From Pseudomonadota bacterium (GTDB taxonomy: Bacteria; Pseudomonadota; Alphaproteobacteria; Rhizobiales; Hyphomicrobiaceae): DNA of 5,224 bases. Positions within the stretch are counted from its first letter, which is position 1; each line of letters starts with the position of its first letter. The DNA lies in NCBI GenBank assembly GCA_023412745.1, contig JAEZBZ010000164.1, positions 1-5,224 on the forward strand, written 5' to 3'. The notes beneath the pieces were generated by a model that was given only the letters and a program-made list of their open reading frames with translations, was not told where the DNA came from and did no database searches. Made by a program: the position numbers and the translations under genes. This document shows positions 1 to 5,224 of this stretch, in pieces.

Positions 1-24
1 TTCATCAGTAGAACGGGGTCTTTC

Positions 25-1221
25 GTGACGCGCCAATCTTATCTGTTCACCAGTGAATCGGTTTCCGAGGGGCACCCTGATAAGGTTTGCGACCGGATAT
101 CGGACGAAATCGTCGATCTGTTTTTCCGTGAGGGCGCGAAGGCTGGCATCAGCCCTTGGCATATCCGCGTCGCCGCGGAAACGCTTGCAACGACCAATCA
201 GGTTGTGATCGCCGGCGAAACGCGCGGTCCAGCGACCATCACCAAAGATCTCGTCGCGCATGTCGCGCGCATGGCGATCAAGGACATCGGTTACGAGCAG
301 CGCGGTTTCCATTGGGAAAACGCCGACGTCAAAGTTCTGCTGCACCCGCAGTCCGCTGACATCGCGCGGGGCGTCGACTCCAAGGACAACAAGGACGAAG
401 GCGCTGGCGACCAGGGCATCATGTTCGGCTACGCCTGCCGCGAAACGCCTGAGCTGATGCCGGCTCCGATCTACTACAGCCACAAGATTCTCGAAGTTCT
501 CGCAAAGGCGCGCAAAACCAAAGAGGGCGACGCCGCCTATCTCGGGCCTGACGCCAAGAGCCAGGTGACGGTGCGCTATGAAGGCGGCAAGGCCGTCGGC
601 GTCACGCAGATCGTTCTGTCCACGCAGCACATCAAGGAAGATCTCAGCTCCAACGATGTGCGCGCGATCGTCGAGCCGTACATCCGCGCGACGCTGCCGG
701 AAAGCTGGGTCAGCAAGGACACGATCTGGCACGTCAATCCGACCGGCAAGTTTGTCATCGGCGGGCCGGACGGCGACTGCGGCCTCACCGGCCGCAAGAT
801 CATCGTCGACACCTACGGTGGTGCGGCGCCCCACGGCGGTGGCGCATTCTCAGGCAAGGATCCGACCAAGGTTGACCGTTCAGCCGCTTATGCGGCGCGC
901 TATCTGGCCAAGAACGTGGTCGCGGCCGGTCTGGCTGACCGCTGCTGCATCCAGTTGTCGTATGCCATCGGCGTGGCCGAGCCGCTGTCGATCTACGTCG
1001 ACACCTACGGCACCGGCAAGGTCAGCGAAGACGTGCTGGAAAAGGCGCTGCGCGCCTCGATGCGGCTGACGCCGCGCGGCATTCGCGAGCATCTGGATCT
1101 CAACAAGGCGATCTACGCGCGCACCGCGGCATACGGCCATTTCGGTCGTAACGCGGATGCCGACGGCGGTTTCTCGTGGGAGAAGACCGATCTCGCGGAC
1201 AAGATCAAGTCGCTGCTCTGA
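25..1221 (+). CDS. metK: S-adenosylmethionine synthetase (methionine adenosyltransferase)
   Basis: This cytoplasmic enzyme makes S-adenosylmethionine from methionine and ATP, releasing phosphate and diphosphate; SAM is the methyl donor for most methylations. The 398-residue product is a normal full length for the family. Visible hallmarks are the N-terminal FTSESVSEGHPDK stretch (residues 8-20, with the catalytic-type His17), the first family signature GAGDQGIMFGYA (127-138) and the glycine-rich second signature GGGAFSGKDP (271-280). The start is GTG: the conserved N-terminus begins within a few residues of it, no in-frame ATG lies near, and a GGGG ribosome-binding site (15-18) sits six bases upstream. 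Only 24 bases precede the gene, so its promoter and any riboswitch are outside the window. It is followed by trmB, a SAM-dependent enzyme. No damage or odd residues were seen. Confidence 0.98.
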   Translation: MTRQSYLFTSESVSEGHPDKVCDRISDEIVDLFFREGAKAGISPWHIRVAAETLATTNQVVIAGETRGPATITKDLVAHVARMAIKDIGYEQRGFHWENADVKVLLHPQSADIARGVDSKDNKDEGAGDQGIMFGYACRETPELMPAPIYYSHKILEVLAKARKTKEGDAAYLGPDAKSQVTVRYEGGKAVGVTQIVLSTQHIKEDLSSNDVRAIVEPYIRATLPESWVSKDTIWHVNPTGKFVIGGPDGDCGLTGRKIIVDTYGGAAPHGGGAFSGKDPTKVDRSAAYAARYLAKNVVAAGLADRCCIQLSYAIGVAEPLSIYVDTYGTGKVSEDVLEKALRASMRLTPRGIREHLDLNKAIYARTAAYGHFGRNADADGGFSWEKTDLADKIKSLL

Positions 1222-1252
1222 TCAGACCGGCAGATACCTGTTCGACCTGATG

Positions 1253-1287
1253 TCGGCCGCGGGGAAGCCTGCGGCCGATGGATTTTT
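1253..1287 (+). terminator. Intrinsic terminator-like hairpin between metK and trmB
   Basis: TCGGCCGCGGG (1253-1263) pairs with CCTGCGGCCGA (1268-1278) in an 11-bp stem with one G-U pair and a GAAG tetraloop. Two wobble pairs can extend the base to 1251/1280. TTTTT follows at 1283-1287, which is the form of a rho-independent terminator. The structure ends just before the trmB translation start. Since no promoter was recognised between it and trmB, it may be a partial terminator that lowers trmB expression relative to metK. The hairpin is read directly from the sequence; its activity is inferred. Confidence 0.65.
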
Positions 1288-1305
1288 AGGCGAGTGATAT
1301 TGCGC

Positions 1306-2007
1306 ATGCGTGAGCCTGATACATCGGAAAGCCGCGAGCTGCGCTCCTTCGGCCGTCGCCATGGGCGCAAGTTCAGCGCCACCCAGCAGCGTCTGGTCTC
1401 CGACGAATTGCCGCGGCTGAGCATTGATCTGTCGCGCGCTGCGCCCGCCGCATTGCCTGATTTGTTCGCAGGCACGGTCGAGGATGTCTGGCTCGAGATC
1501 GGGTTCGGCGGCGGCGAGCATCTGCTGTGGCAGGCCGAGCATCATCCGCAGGTTGGGCTGATTGGCTGCGAGCCCTACCTGGACGGCGTGGTGAAGGTGC
1601 TGTCGGCGATGGAAGAGCGCAAGCTCGATCGCATCAGACTGCATGCCGATGACGCGCGTCCTCTGCTGCGTTGGTTGCCGGAGGGGGAGATCGGGCGCGC
1701 ATTCATCTTGTTTCCAGATCCCTGGCCAAAGGCGCGACATCAGAAGCGACGGCTGGTTTCGCCCGCGCTGATAGTGGCGCTCGCACGCATCATGAAGCCG
1801 GGCGCGGAGCTGCGCATCGCAACGGACATCGGCGACTACGCTCGAACGGCGTTGCGTGCGCTGCAGACGAGCACGGCGTTCAAATGGACCGCGACTGGGC
1901 CGTCGGATTGGCGCGTGCGTCCGGAGGACTGGCCAAAAACCCGATACGAACAGAAGGCTTTGGCCGCTGGCCGCCGCTGCTCCTATCTGATATTTGTGCG
2001 TGTTTGA
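1306..2007 (+). CDS. trmB: tRNA (guanine-N7)-methyltransferase TrmB
   Basis: TrmB transfers a methyl group from SAM to N7 of guanosine 46 in the variable loop of tRNAs. The 233-residue product has the Rossmann SAM-binding motif LEIGFGGG (63-70), an acidic segment after strand 2 (GCEP, 87-90), DDAR (115-118), the diagnostic FPDPWPKARHQKRR block (136-149) and the C-terminal TRYEQKAL (212-219), matching the TKFEQ region of the E. coli enzyme. The basic N-terminus (FGRRHGRK, 15-22) is typical. The start is uncertain: ATG 1306 is chosen as the only ATG, but in-frame GTG 1294 and TTG 1300 are possible. The only Shine-Dalgarno-like sequence, AGGCGAG (1288-1294), is best spaced for TTG 1300. It lies 84 bases after metK, behind a terminator-like hairpin, so it is probably co-transcribed at a reduced level. 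Confidence 0.96.
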   Translation: MREPDTSESRELRSFGRRHGRKFSATQQRLVSDELPRLSIDLSRAAPAALPDLFAGTVEDVWLEIGFGGGEHLLWQAEHHPQVGLIGCEPYLDGVVKVLSAMEERKLDRIRLHADDARPLLRWLPEGEIGRAFILFPDPWPKARHQKRRLVSPALIVALARIMKPGAELRIATDIGDYARTALRALQTSTAFKWTATGPSDWRVRPEDWPKTRYEQKALAAGRRCSYLIFVRV

Positions 2008-2008
2008 G

Positions 2009-2059
2009 GCGATCTGCGGTGATATTTGGCTCGAAAATCAGGCAGATCGCTAAATTTTT
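2009..2059 (+). terminator. Probable intrinsic terminator of the metK-trmB unit
   Basis: GCGATCTGC (2009-2017) is the exact reverse complement of GCAGATCGC (2042-2050), giving a 9-bp outer stem. Inside it, TGAT (2020-2023) can pair with ATCA (2037-2040) and TTT (2025-2027) with AAA (2034-2036), forming a long, slightly bulged hairpin. TTTTT follows at 2055-2059, four bases after the stem. It starts two bases after the trmB stop codon and comes just before a promoter candidate, as expected for a transcription-unit boundary. The inner loop is large and the T-run is slightly offset, so efficiency is uncertain. Confidence 0.6.
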
Positions 2060-2069
2060 GTCAAAATGC

Positions 2070-2099
2070 CTTGACCGCCAAGTCTGATGTATTCTATTT
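2070..2099 (+). promoter_or_regulatory. Candidate housekeeping sigma promoter for the rimP-nusA-infB operon
   Basis: CTTGACC (2070-2076) and CTATTT (2094-2099) are separated by 17 bases. This closely fits the alphaproteobacterial vegetative consensus, roughly CTTGAC-N17-CTATAT. The spacer and the region downstream are AT-rich compared with the rest of the window. Transcription would start at about 2104-2107, giving a leader of roughly 100 bases before rimP. Its place directly after the trmB terminator supports a real promoter. It was found by eye, without a start-site map. Confidence 0.6.
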
Positions 2100-2110
2100 T
2101 TAAATCGCTC

Positions 2111-2170
2111 ATGATCATCTCAACTCTGAGAGTGGGCCCCAACCAGGGTCCGCTCTTTCTTTGTTTTTGA
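2111..2170 (+). other. Possible 19-codon leader peptide ORF overlapping the attenuator hairpin
   Basis: ATG at 2111 opens a frame reading MIISTLRVGPNQGPLFLCF and ending at TGA 2168-2170. The frame spans both arms of the leader hairpin, and its stop lies at the end of the U-tract. There is no Shine-Dalgarno sequence, but the predicted transcription start is only about 4-7 bases upstream. The ORF would therefore be nearly leaderless, as known for trpL in Sinorhizobium. No amino acid is strongly enriched. A frame of this length arises easily by chance, so the call rests on position alone. Confidence 0.25.
2129..2168 (+). terminator. Leader hairpin with U-tract before rimP (attenuator candidate)
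   Basis: AGAGTGGGCCC (2129-2139) pairs along its full length with GGGTCCGCTCT (2146-2156), giving 11 bp including two G-U pairs around a six-base CAACCA loop. The pair 2128/2157 can add one more wobble. The tail 2157-2168 is TTTCTTTGTTTT-like and almost all T. It lies downstream of the promoter candidate and upstream of rimP, so it is expected to stop some transcripts before the operon. A weak competing hairpin, TCTCA (2118-2122) with TGAGA (2127-2131), would take away the base of the 5' arm and could act as an antiterminator. In E. coli the equivalent nusA operon is regulated by NusA itself through leader terminators; similar control here is inferred. Confidence 0.65.
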
Positions 2171-2209
2171 GCTCTCATAAAACTTGTACGTTGCGGTCAT
2201 TGAGGCATT

Positions 2210-2803
2210 ATGGAACGGCGTGATGTGGGCGCAGAGTCAGAGCGCTTCATTCGCGAAACTGGTCTCGCTTCGGACATAGCAGCGCTCGTAGAGCCAACTT
2301 TAGAAGATCTCGGTTATCGCTTGGTCAGGGTGCTTATCCTTGGCGGCGACGGCCCGACGGTCCAGATTATGGCTGAGCGACCCAGTGGAACGTTCACAAT
2401 CGAGGATTGCGAAACGGTTTCGCGGCAAGTATCTCCTTTGCTCGACGCTCACGATCCGCTAACCGGTAGTTACCGGCTCGAGGTTTCCTCGCCCGGCATC
2501 GACCGGCCATTGGTCAGGCCCTCGGATTTCGAGGACTGGGCGGGCCACGAAGCAAAGGTCGAACTCAAGGAACTCGTTGACGGCCGCAAGCGCTTTCGCG
2601 GCATGCTCGAGGGTTTTGAAGACGGTGAAGTACGCATGACCGTGACGCTCGATCAGATCGGGACCACGGCGGTCGGCTTTCCCGTCGCGCTTGTAGCCGA
2701 CGCCAAGCTCGTTCTGACCGATGAACTGGTCCGGGATGCGCTGCGTCGGGCGAAGCATGGTGCGAACGACGCGCCAGGCGACGAGCCGCGACTGGAAGAT
2801 TGA
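2210..2803 (+). CDS. rimP: Ribosome maturation factor RimP
   Basis: RimP binds the 30S subunit and helps it assemble and mature. The 197-residue product shows the two-domain family layout: an alpha/beta N-terminal domain (about residues 18-100) with LGYRLVRV (34-41), VQIMAERP (51-58) and IEDCETVSRQVSPLLD (64-79), then the signature YRLEVSSPGIDRPL (88-101). An SH3-like C-terminal domain (about 102-172) includes GRKRFRG (125-131) and a short acidic tail. The ATG at 2210 has GAGG (2202-2205) four bases upstream. It is the first gene of the operon, behind a leader with an attenuator-like hairpin, and nusA starts 19 bases after its stop. By eye, the first 150 or so bases use less GC-biased codons than nusA. 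The E. coli protein is shorter, about 150 residues; longer forms are common in alphaproteobacteria. Confidence 0.95.
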   Translation: MERRDVGAESERFIRETGLASDIAALVEPTLEDLGYRLVRVLILGGDGPTVQIMAERPSGTFTIEDCETVSRQVSPLLDAHDPLTGSYRLEVSSPGIDRPLVRPSDFEDWAGHEAKVELKELVDGRKRFRGMLEGFEDGEVRMTVTLDQIGTTAVGFPVALVADAKLVLTDELVRDALRRAKHGANDAPGDEPRLED

Positions 2804-2809
2804 GCATGT

Positions 2810-2815
2810 AAGGAT
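2810..2815 (+). promoter_or_regulatory. Ribosome-binding site that fixes the nusA start
   Basis: AAGGAT lies seven bases before ATG 2823. The nusA frame stays open back into rimP (to 2721), but this site and the match of the following residues to the NusA N-terminus place the start at 2823. The short rimP-nusA gap suggests translation of the two genes is closely linked. Confidence 0.75.
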
Positions 2816-2822
2816 AGAACGC

Positions 2823-4463
2823 ATGGCCGTTGCAGGTGTCAGCGCGAACCGTTTGGAGCTTCTGCAGATTGCAGATGCGGTCGCGCGTGAGAAGTCGATC
2901 GACCGCAAGATCGTCATCCAGGCCATGGAAGACGCAATTCAAAAGGCGGCCAAGTCGCGCTATGGCGCCGAGAATGACATCCGCTGCGAGATCGACCCGC
3001 GCACCGGCGATACGCGGCTGGCTCGCGTGCTGGCGGTCGTCGAGAATGTCGAGAACGACTCTACCGAAATCACGCTGGAAGATGCCAAGCGGCGCAATCC
3101 GGACGCCAAGATTGGCGACCTGATCGCGGAATCGCTGCCGCCGCTGGATTTCGGCCGCGTTGCCGCGCAGAACGCCAAGCAGGTCATCGTGCAGAAGGTG
3201 CGCGAGGCCGAGCGCGAGCGCCAGTTCAACGAATACAAGGACCGCATCGGCGAGATCGCCAACGGTACGGCGAAGCGCGTCGAGTACGGCAACGTCATAG
3301 TCGATCTTGGCCGCGCAGAAGGCATTATTCGCCGCGACGAGATGATACCGCGCGAGAACGTGCGCTATGGCGATCGCGTTCGCGCCTATATCTACGACGT
3401 GCGCCGCGAGCAGCGCGGGCCGCAGATTTTTCTGTCGCGCGCCCGGCCTGAGTTCATGTCTAAGCTGTTCTCGATGGAAGTGCCGGAAATCTACGACGGT
3501 GTCGTCGAGATCAAATCGGTTGCCCGCGATCCGGGATCGCGCGCCAAGATCGCCGTCATCTCCAAGGACAGTTCGATCGATCCGGTCGGCGCCTGCGTCG
3601 GCATGAGAGGCCAGCGCGTGCAGGCCGTGGTGAACGAGCTGCAGGGCGAGAAAGTCGACATCATTCAGTGGCGGCCGGATGCCGCCGAGTTCATCGTCAA
3701 CGCGCTGGCGCCTGCCGAGGTGACCAAGGTCGTTCTGGATGAAGACTCCAACCGCATCGAGGTCGTGGTGCCGGAGAGCCAGCTCTCGCTGGCCATCGGT
3801 CGTCGCGGTCAGAACGTACGGCTGGCATCGCAGCTCACCGGTTGGGACATCGACATCCTGACCGAGCAGGAAGAGAGCGAGCGCCGCCAGAAGGAATTCG
3901 CCGAGCGGTCGCAGATCTTCATGGAGGCGCTCGACGTCGATGAAGTCATCGCGCAGCTCCTCGTGACCGAAGGCTTTGCCTCGGTCGAAGAGGTCGCGTT
4001 TGTGGAATTGTCGGAGATTGCCCATATTGAGGGCTTCGACGAAGACACCGCGCAGGAAATCCAGACGCGCGCCCGCGAGTATCTCGACCGGATCGAGCAG
4101 GAGCGCGACGCGAAGCGGAAGGCTCTGGGTGTTTCCGATGAGCTGATGAAAGTCGCCGGCATGACCACCGCGATGATGGTGTCGCTGGGCGAGAACGATA
4201 TTAAGACGCTGGAAGATTTCGCCGATTGCGCAACCGACGATCTCGTCGGCTGGACCGAGCGCAAGAAGGACAAGGACGGCGAAGCCGTGCGTCACAAGGG
4301 TTTCCTCGATGGCTTTGAAGTTGGCCGTAAGGAAGCTGAGGAAATGATCATGGCAGCGCGAGTGCTGCTGGGCTGGATCGAGCCCGCTGAGGAAGTGGCT
4401 GCTGATGAAGCAGCTGAAGGTGGCGACGATGCAGCGACCGGCTCTGCCGGCTCGAATGCGTGA
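2823..4463 (+). CDS. nusA: Transcription termination/antitermination factor NusA
   Basis: NusA binds RNA polymerase and nascent RNA, promotes pausing and intrinsic termination, and takes part in antitermination of rRNA operons. The 546-residue product shows the full domain order. The N-terminal RNA polymerase-binding domain covers about 1-130 (LLQIADAVAREKSIDR, 13-28), and the S1 domain about 138-205 (GTAKRVEYGNVIVDLG at 148-163, then EGIIRRDEMIPRE). KH1 has the GMRG loop (260-263) and KH2 the GRRG loop (326-329). Two C-terminal helix-hairpin-helix repeats follow, at about 365-425 (SEIAHIEGFDEDTAQEI) and 440-518, then an acidic Ala/Asp/Glu-rich tail (521-546). The second repeat carries a charged insertion (about 480-500), as seen in other alphaproteobacterial NusA proteins. 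It is longer than E. coli NusA (495 residues). It is the second gene of the operon, and by analogy with E. coli its product may control the upstream leader hairpin. Confidence 0.98.
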   Translation: MAVAGVSANRLELLQIADAVAREKSIDRKIVIQAMEDAIQKAAKSRYGAENDIRCEIDPRTGDTRLARVLAVVENVENDSTEITLEDAKRRNPDAKIGDLIAESLPPLDFGRVAAQNAKQVIVQKVREAERERQFNEYKDRIGEIANGTAKRVEYGNVIVDLGRAEGIIRRDEMIPRENVRYGDRVRAYIYDVRREQRGPQIFLSRARPEFMSKLFSMEVPEIYDGVVEIKSVARDPGSRAKIAVISKDSSIDPVGACVGMRGQRVQAVVNELQGEKVDIIQWRPDAAEFIVNALAPAEVTKVVLDEDSNRIEVVVPESQLSLAIGRRGQNVRLASQLTGWDIDILTEQEESERRQKEFAERSQIFMEALDVDEVIAQLLVTEGFASVEEVAFVELSEIAHIEGFDEDTAQEIQTRAREYLDRIEQERDAKRKALGVSDELMKVAGMTTAMMVSLGENDIKTLEDFADCATDDLVGWTERKKDKDGEAVRHKGFLDGFEVGRKEAEEMIMAARVLLGWIEPAEEVAADEAAEGGDDAATGSAGSNA

Positions 4464-4495
4464 ACTGGCTATGAACGGGAGCGGACATAAGCTTG

Positions 4496-5200
4496 ATGGC
4501 GGCAAGGACGCAGATCGCAGAAGATGCAACGGTGGGGCTAAACCCCTCGCTGCGCACCTGCATCGTCAGCCGCCAGGAGTGCGCTCCTGAAGACCTGATC
4601 CGGTTCGTTGCCGGTCCGGACGATCAGATCGTTCCCGATCTTGGCCGCCGCCTTCCGGGCCGTGGCGTCTGGGTAACCGCCGAGCGCGGGATGGTCGAAG
4701 AGGCGGTCAAGCGCAAGGTGTTTGCCAAGGGTCTGAAGCGGCAGATCAATGCCGCGGTGGATCTGGCCGATCAAGTCGACCGGCTCATGGTTAAGCGCTG
4801 TCTTGATGCGCTAAGTCTCGCCAACAAGGCGGGTAAGGTGACGACCGGCTTCACCCGCATCGAAGCGGCGCTGATAGGCGGAAGTGTGGCCGTTCTGCTG
4901 CATGCCTCCGACGCAGCGGCGGACGGTGCTGGCAAGCTCGACCGACGTTTTCTGGCGATTTCAGCGCAAACAGGCCGAGATGCCGTGATCGTTGGTGAAT
5001 TGACCGGCGAGCAAATGAGTTTAGCCTTAGGGCGGCTGAATGTGGTACATGCTGCGCTTAGCGCAGGCGGCGCCACGACAAAATTCCTGAACGAGGCCGG
5101 CCGTGTGACCCGATATCGATCGGGGTCGCGGGCGTTTGAAAGTCAAAACCGCGATCGTGGGGACGCGGCCGTGAGGCGTTTAGAAACGGGCAAGGTATGA
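4496..5200 (+). CDS. ylxR: YlxR (DUF448)-L7Ae-like fusion RNA-binding protein
   Basis: The 234-residue product combines two RNA-binding modules. Residues about 18-95 are a YlxR/DUF448 domain (RTCIVSRQE at 20-28, DLIRFVAGPD at 33-42, PGRGVWV at 54-60). Residues about 97-195 resemble the L7Ae/YlxQ family (LDALSLANKAGKVTTGF at 103-119, VAVLLHASDA at 131-140, LALGRLNVVHAAL at 176-188). A basic, probably flexible tail follows (about 203-234). In Bacillus the two domains are separate neighbours, ylxR and ylxQ, between nusA and infB; Bacillus YlxR is reported to modulate RNase P. Whether that role holds here is unknown. ATG 4496 is chosen; TTG 4493 and GTG 4532 are alternatives, and no well-spaced Shine-Dalgarno sequence is visible (GGAG at 4478-4481 is about 14 bases away). 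It lies 32 bases after nusA and its end overlaps infB by four bases. Confidence 0.92.
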   Translation: MAARTQIAEDATVGLNPSLRTCIVSRQECAPEDLIRFVAGPDDQIVPDLGRRLPGRGVWVTAERGMVEEAVKRKVFAKGLKRQINAAVDLADQVDRLMVKRCLDALSLANKAGKVTTGFTRIEAALIGGSVAVLLHASDAAADGAGKLDRRFLAISAQTGRDAVIVGELTGEQMSLALGRLNVVHAALSAGGATTKFLNEAGRVTRYRSGSRAFESQNRDRGDAAVRRLETGKV

Positions 5201-5224
5201 GCGAGACGAAGGAAACCACTGACA
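5197..5224 (+). CDS. infB: Translation initiation factor IF-2, N-terminal fragment (cut by window end)
   Basis: ATG 5197 overlaps the TGA of ylxR (ATGA), the usual sign of translational coupling, and opens a frame reading MSETKETTD before the window ends. A GGG (5188-5190) lies six bases upstream and AAGG (5192-5195) is closer still. The call rests mainly on context: infB, the GTPase that brings initiator tRNA to the 30S subunit, follows nusA and ylxR in alphaproteobacteria, and its N-terminus there is similarly charged and polar. Nine residues alone cannot prove identity. Confidence 0.85.

Noticed and set aside
1..24. Possible SAM-sensing riboswitch before metK
   Set aside because: SAM-responsive leaders occur upstream of metK in some alphaproteobacteria, but only 24 bases are present, too few to show such a structure.
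578..1069. 163-codon plus-strand frame inside metK
   Set aside because: Out-of-frame shadow rich in Arg, Ser and Ala; the metK frame covers it fully with conserved family motifs.
1113..1740. Minus-strand frames across the metK-trmB junction (1113-1475 and 1222-1740)
   Set aside because: They overlap conserved trmB and metK coding sequence, have no recognisable domain, and are explained by codon bias on the other strand.
2008..2209. tRNA gene (metY-like) before rimP, as in E. coli
   Set aside because: No cloverleaf, T-loop GTTCGA-type motif or CCA end is visible; the inverted repeats present fit terminator hairpins instead.
2565..4529. Very long open frame (654 codons) on the minus strand opposite nusA
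   Set aside because: nusA is certain on the plus strand. The antisense product is a low-complexity His/Leu/Asp/Ala-rich translation typical of the mirror frame of a GC-rich gene with strong third-position bias, with no recognisable domain.
5107..5127. Imperfect palindrome GACCCGAT-ATCG-ATCGGGGTC near the end of ylxR
   Set aside because: It lies inside coding sequence, has one bulge and no T-run, and such short GC-rich palindromes are expected by chance; no operator family was recognised.

Overview
The window is an ordinary housekeeping block from a GC-rich alphaproteobacterium, most likely of the order Hyphomicrobiales (Rhizobiales; Bradyrhizobium/Xanthobacteraceae-like). Three things suggest this: the gene order metK-trmB-rimP-nusA-ylxR-infB on one strand, the alphaproteobacterial look of the proteins (NusA of about 546 residues with a long C-terminal part, YlxR fused to an L7Ae-like domain), and a CTTGAC-type promoter with a CTAT-type -10 box. 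The genus is an inference. No mobile element, CRISPR array, tRNA or rRNA gene was seen.

Layout. Positions 25-1221 encode S-adenosylmethionine synthetase (metK, GTG start). An 84-base gap holds a strong GC-rich hairpin with a T-run, followed at once by trmB (1306-2007), the tRNA m7G46 methyltransferase, which uses the SAM that MetK makes. A second hairpin with a T-run begins two bases after the trmB stop and looks like the end of that unit. A promoter candidate (2070-2099) follows, then a leader of about 100 bases, then rimP (2210-2803), nusA (2823-4463), ylxR (4496-5200) and the first codons of infB (5197 to the window end, overlapping ylxR by four bases). These genes serve 30S ribosome maturation, transcription elongation/termination, RNA binding and translation initiation.

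The part most worth a second look is the rimP leader. Between the predicted promoter and rimP lies an 11-bp hairpin with a U-rich tail (2129-2168), which should act as a premature terminator, i.e. an attenuator. A 19-codon reading frame (2111-2170) begins only a few bases after the expected transcription start. It runs through the entire hairpin and ends in the U-tract. This would fit translation-sensitive or NusA-sensitive attenuation of the operon, but it is a hypothesis from sequence alone.
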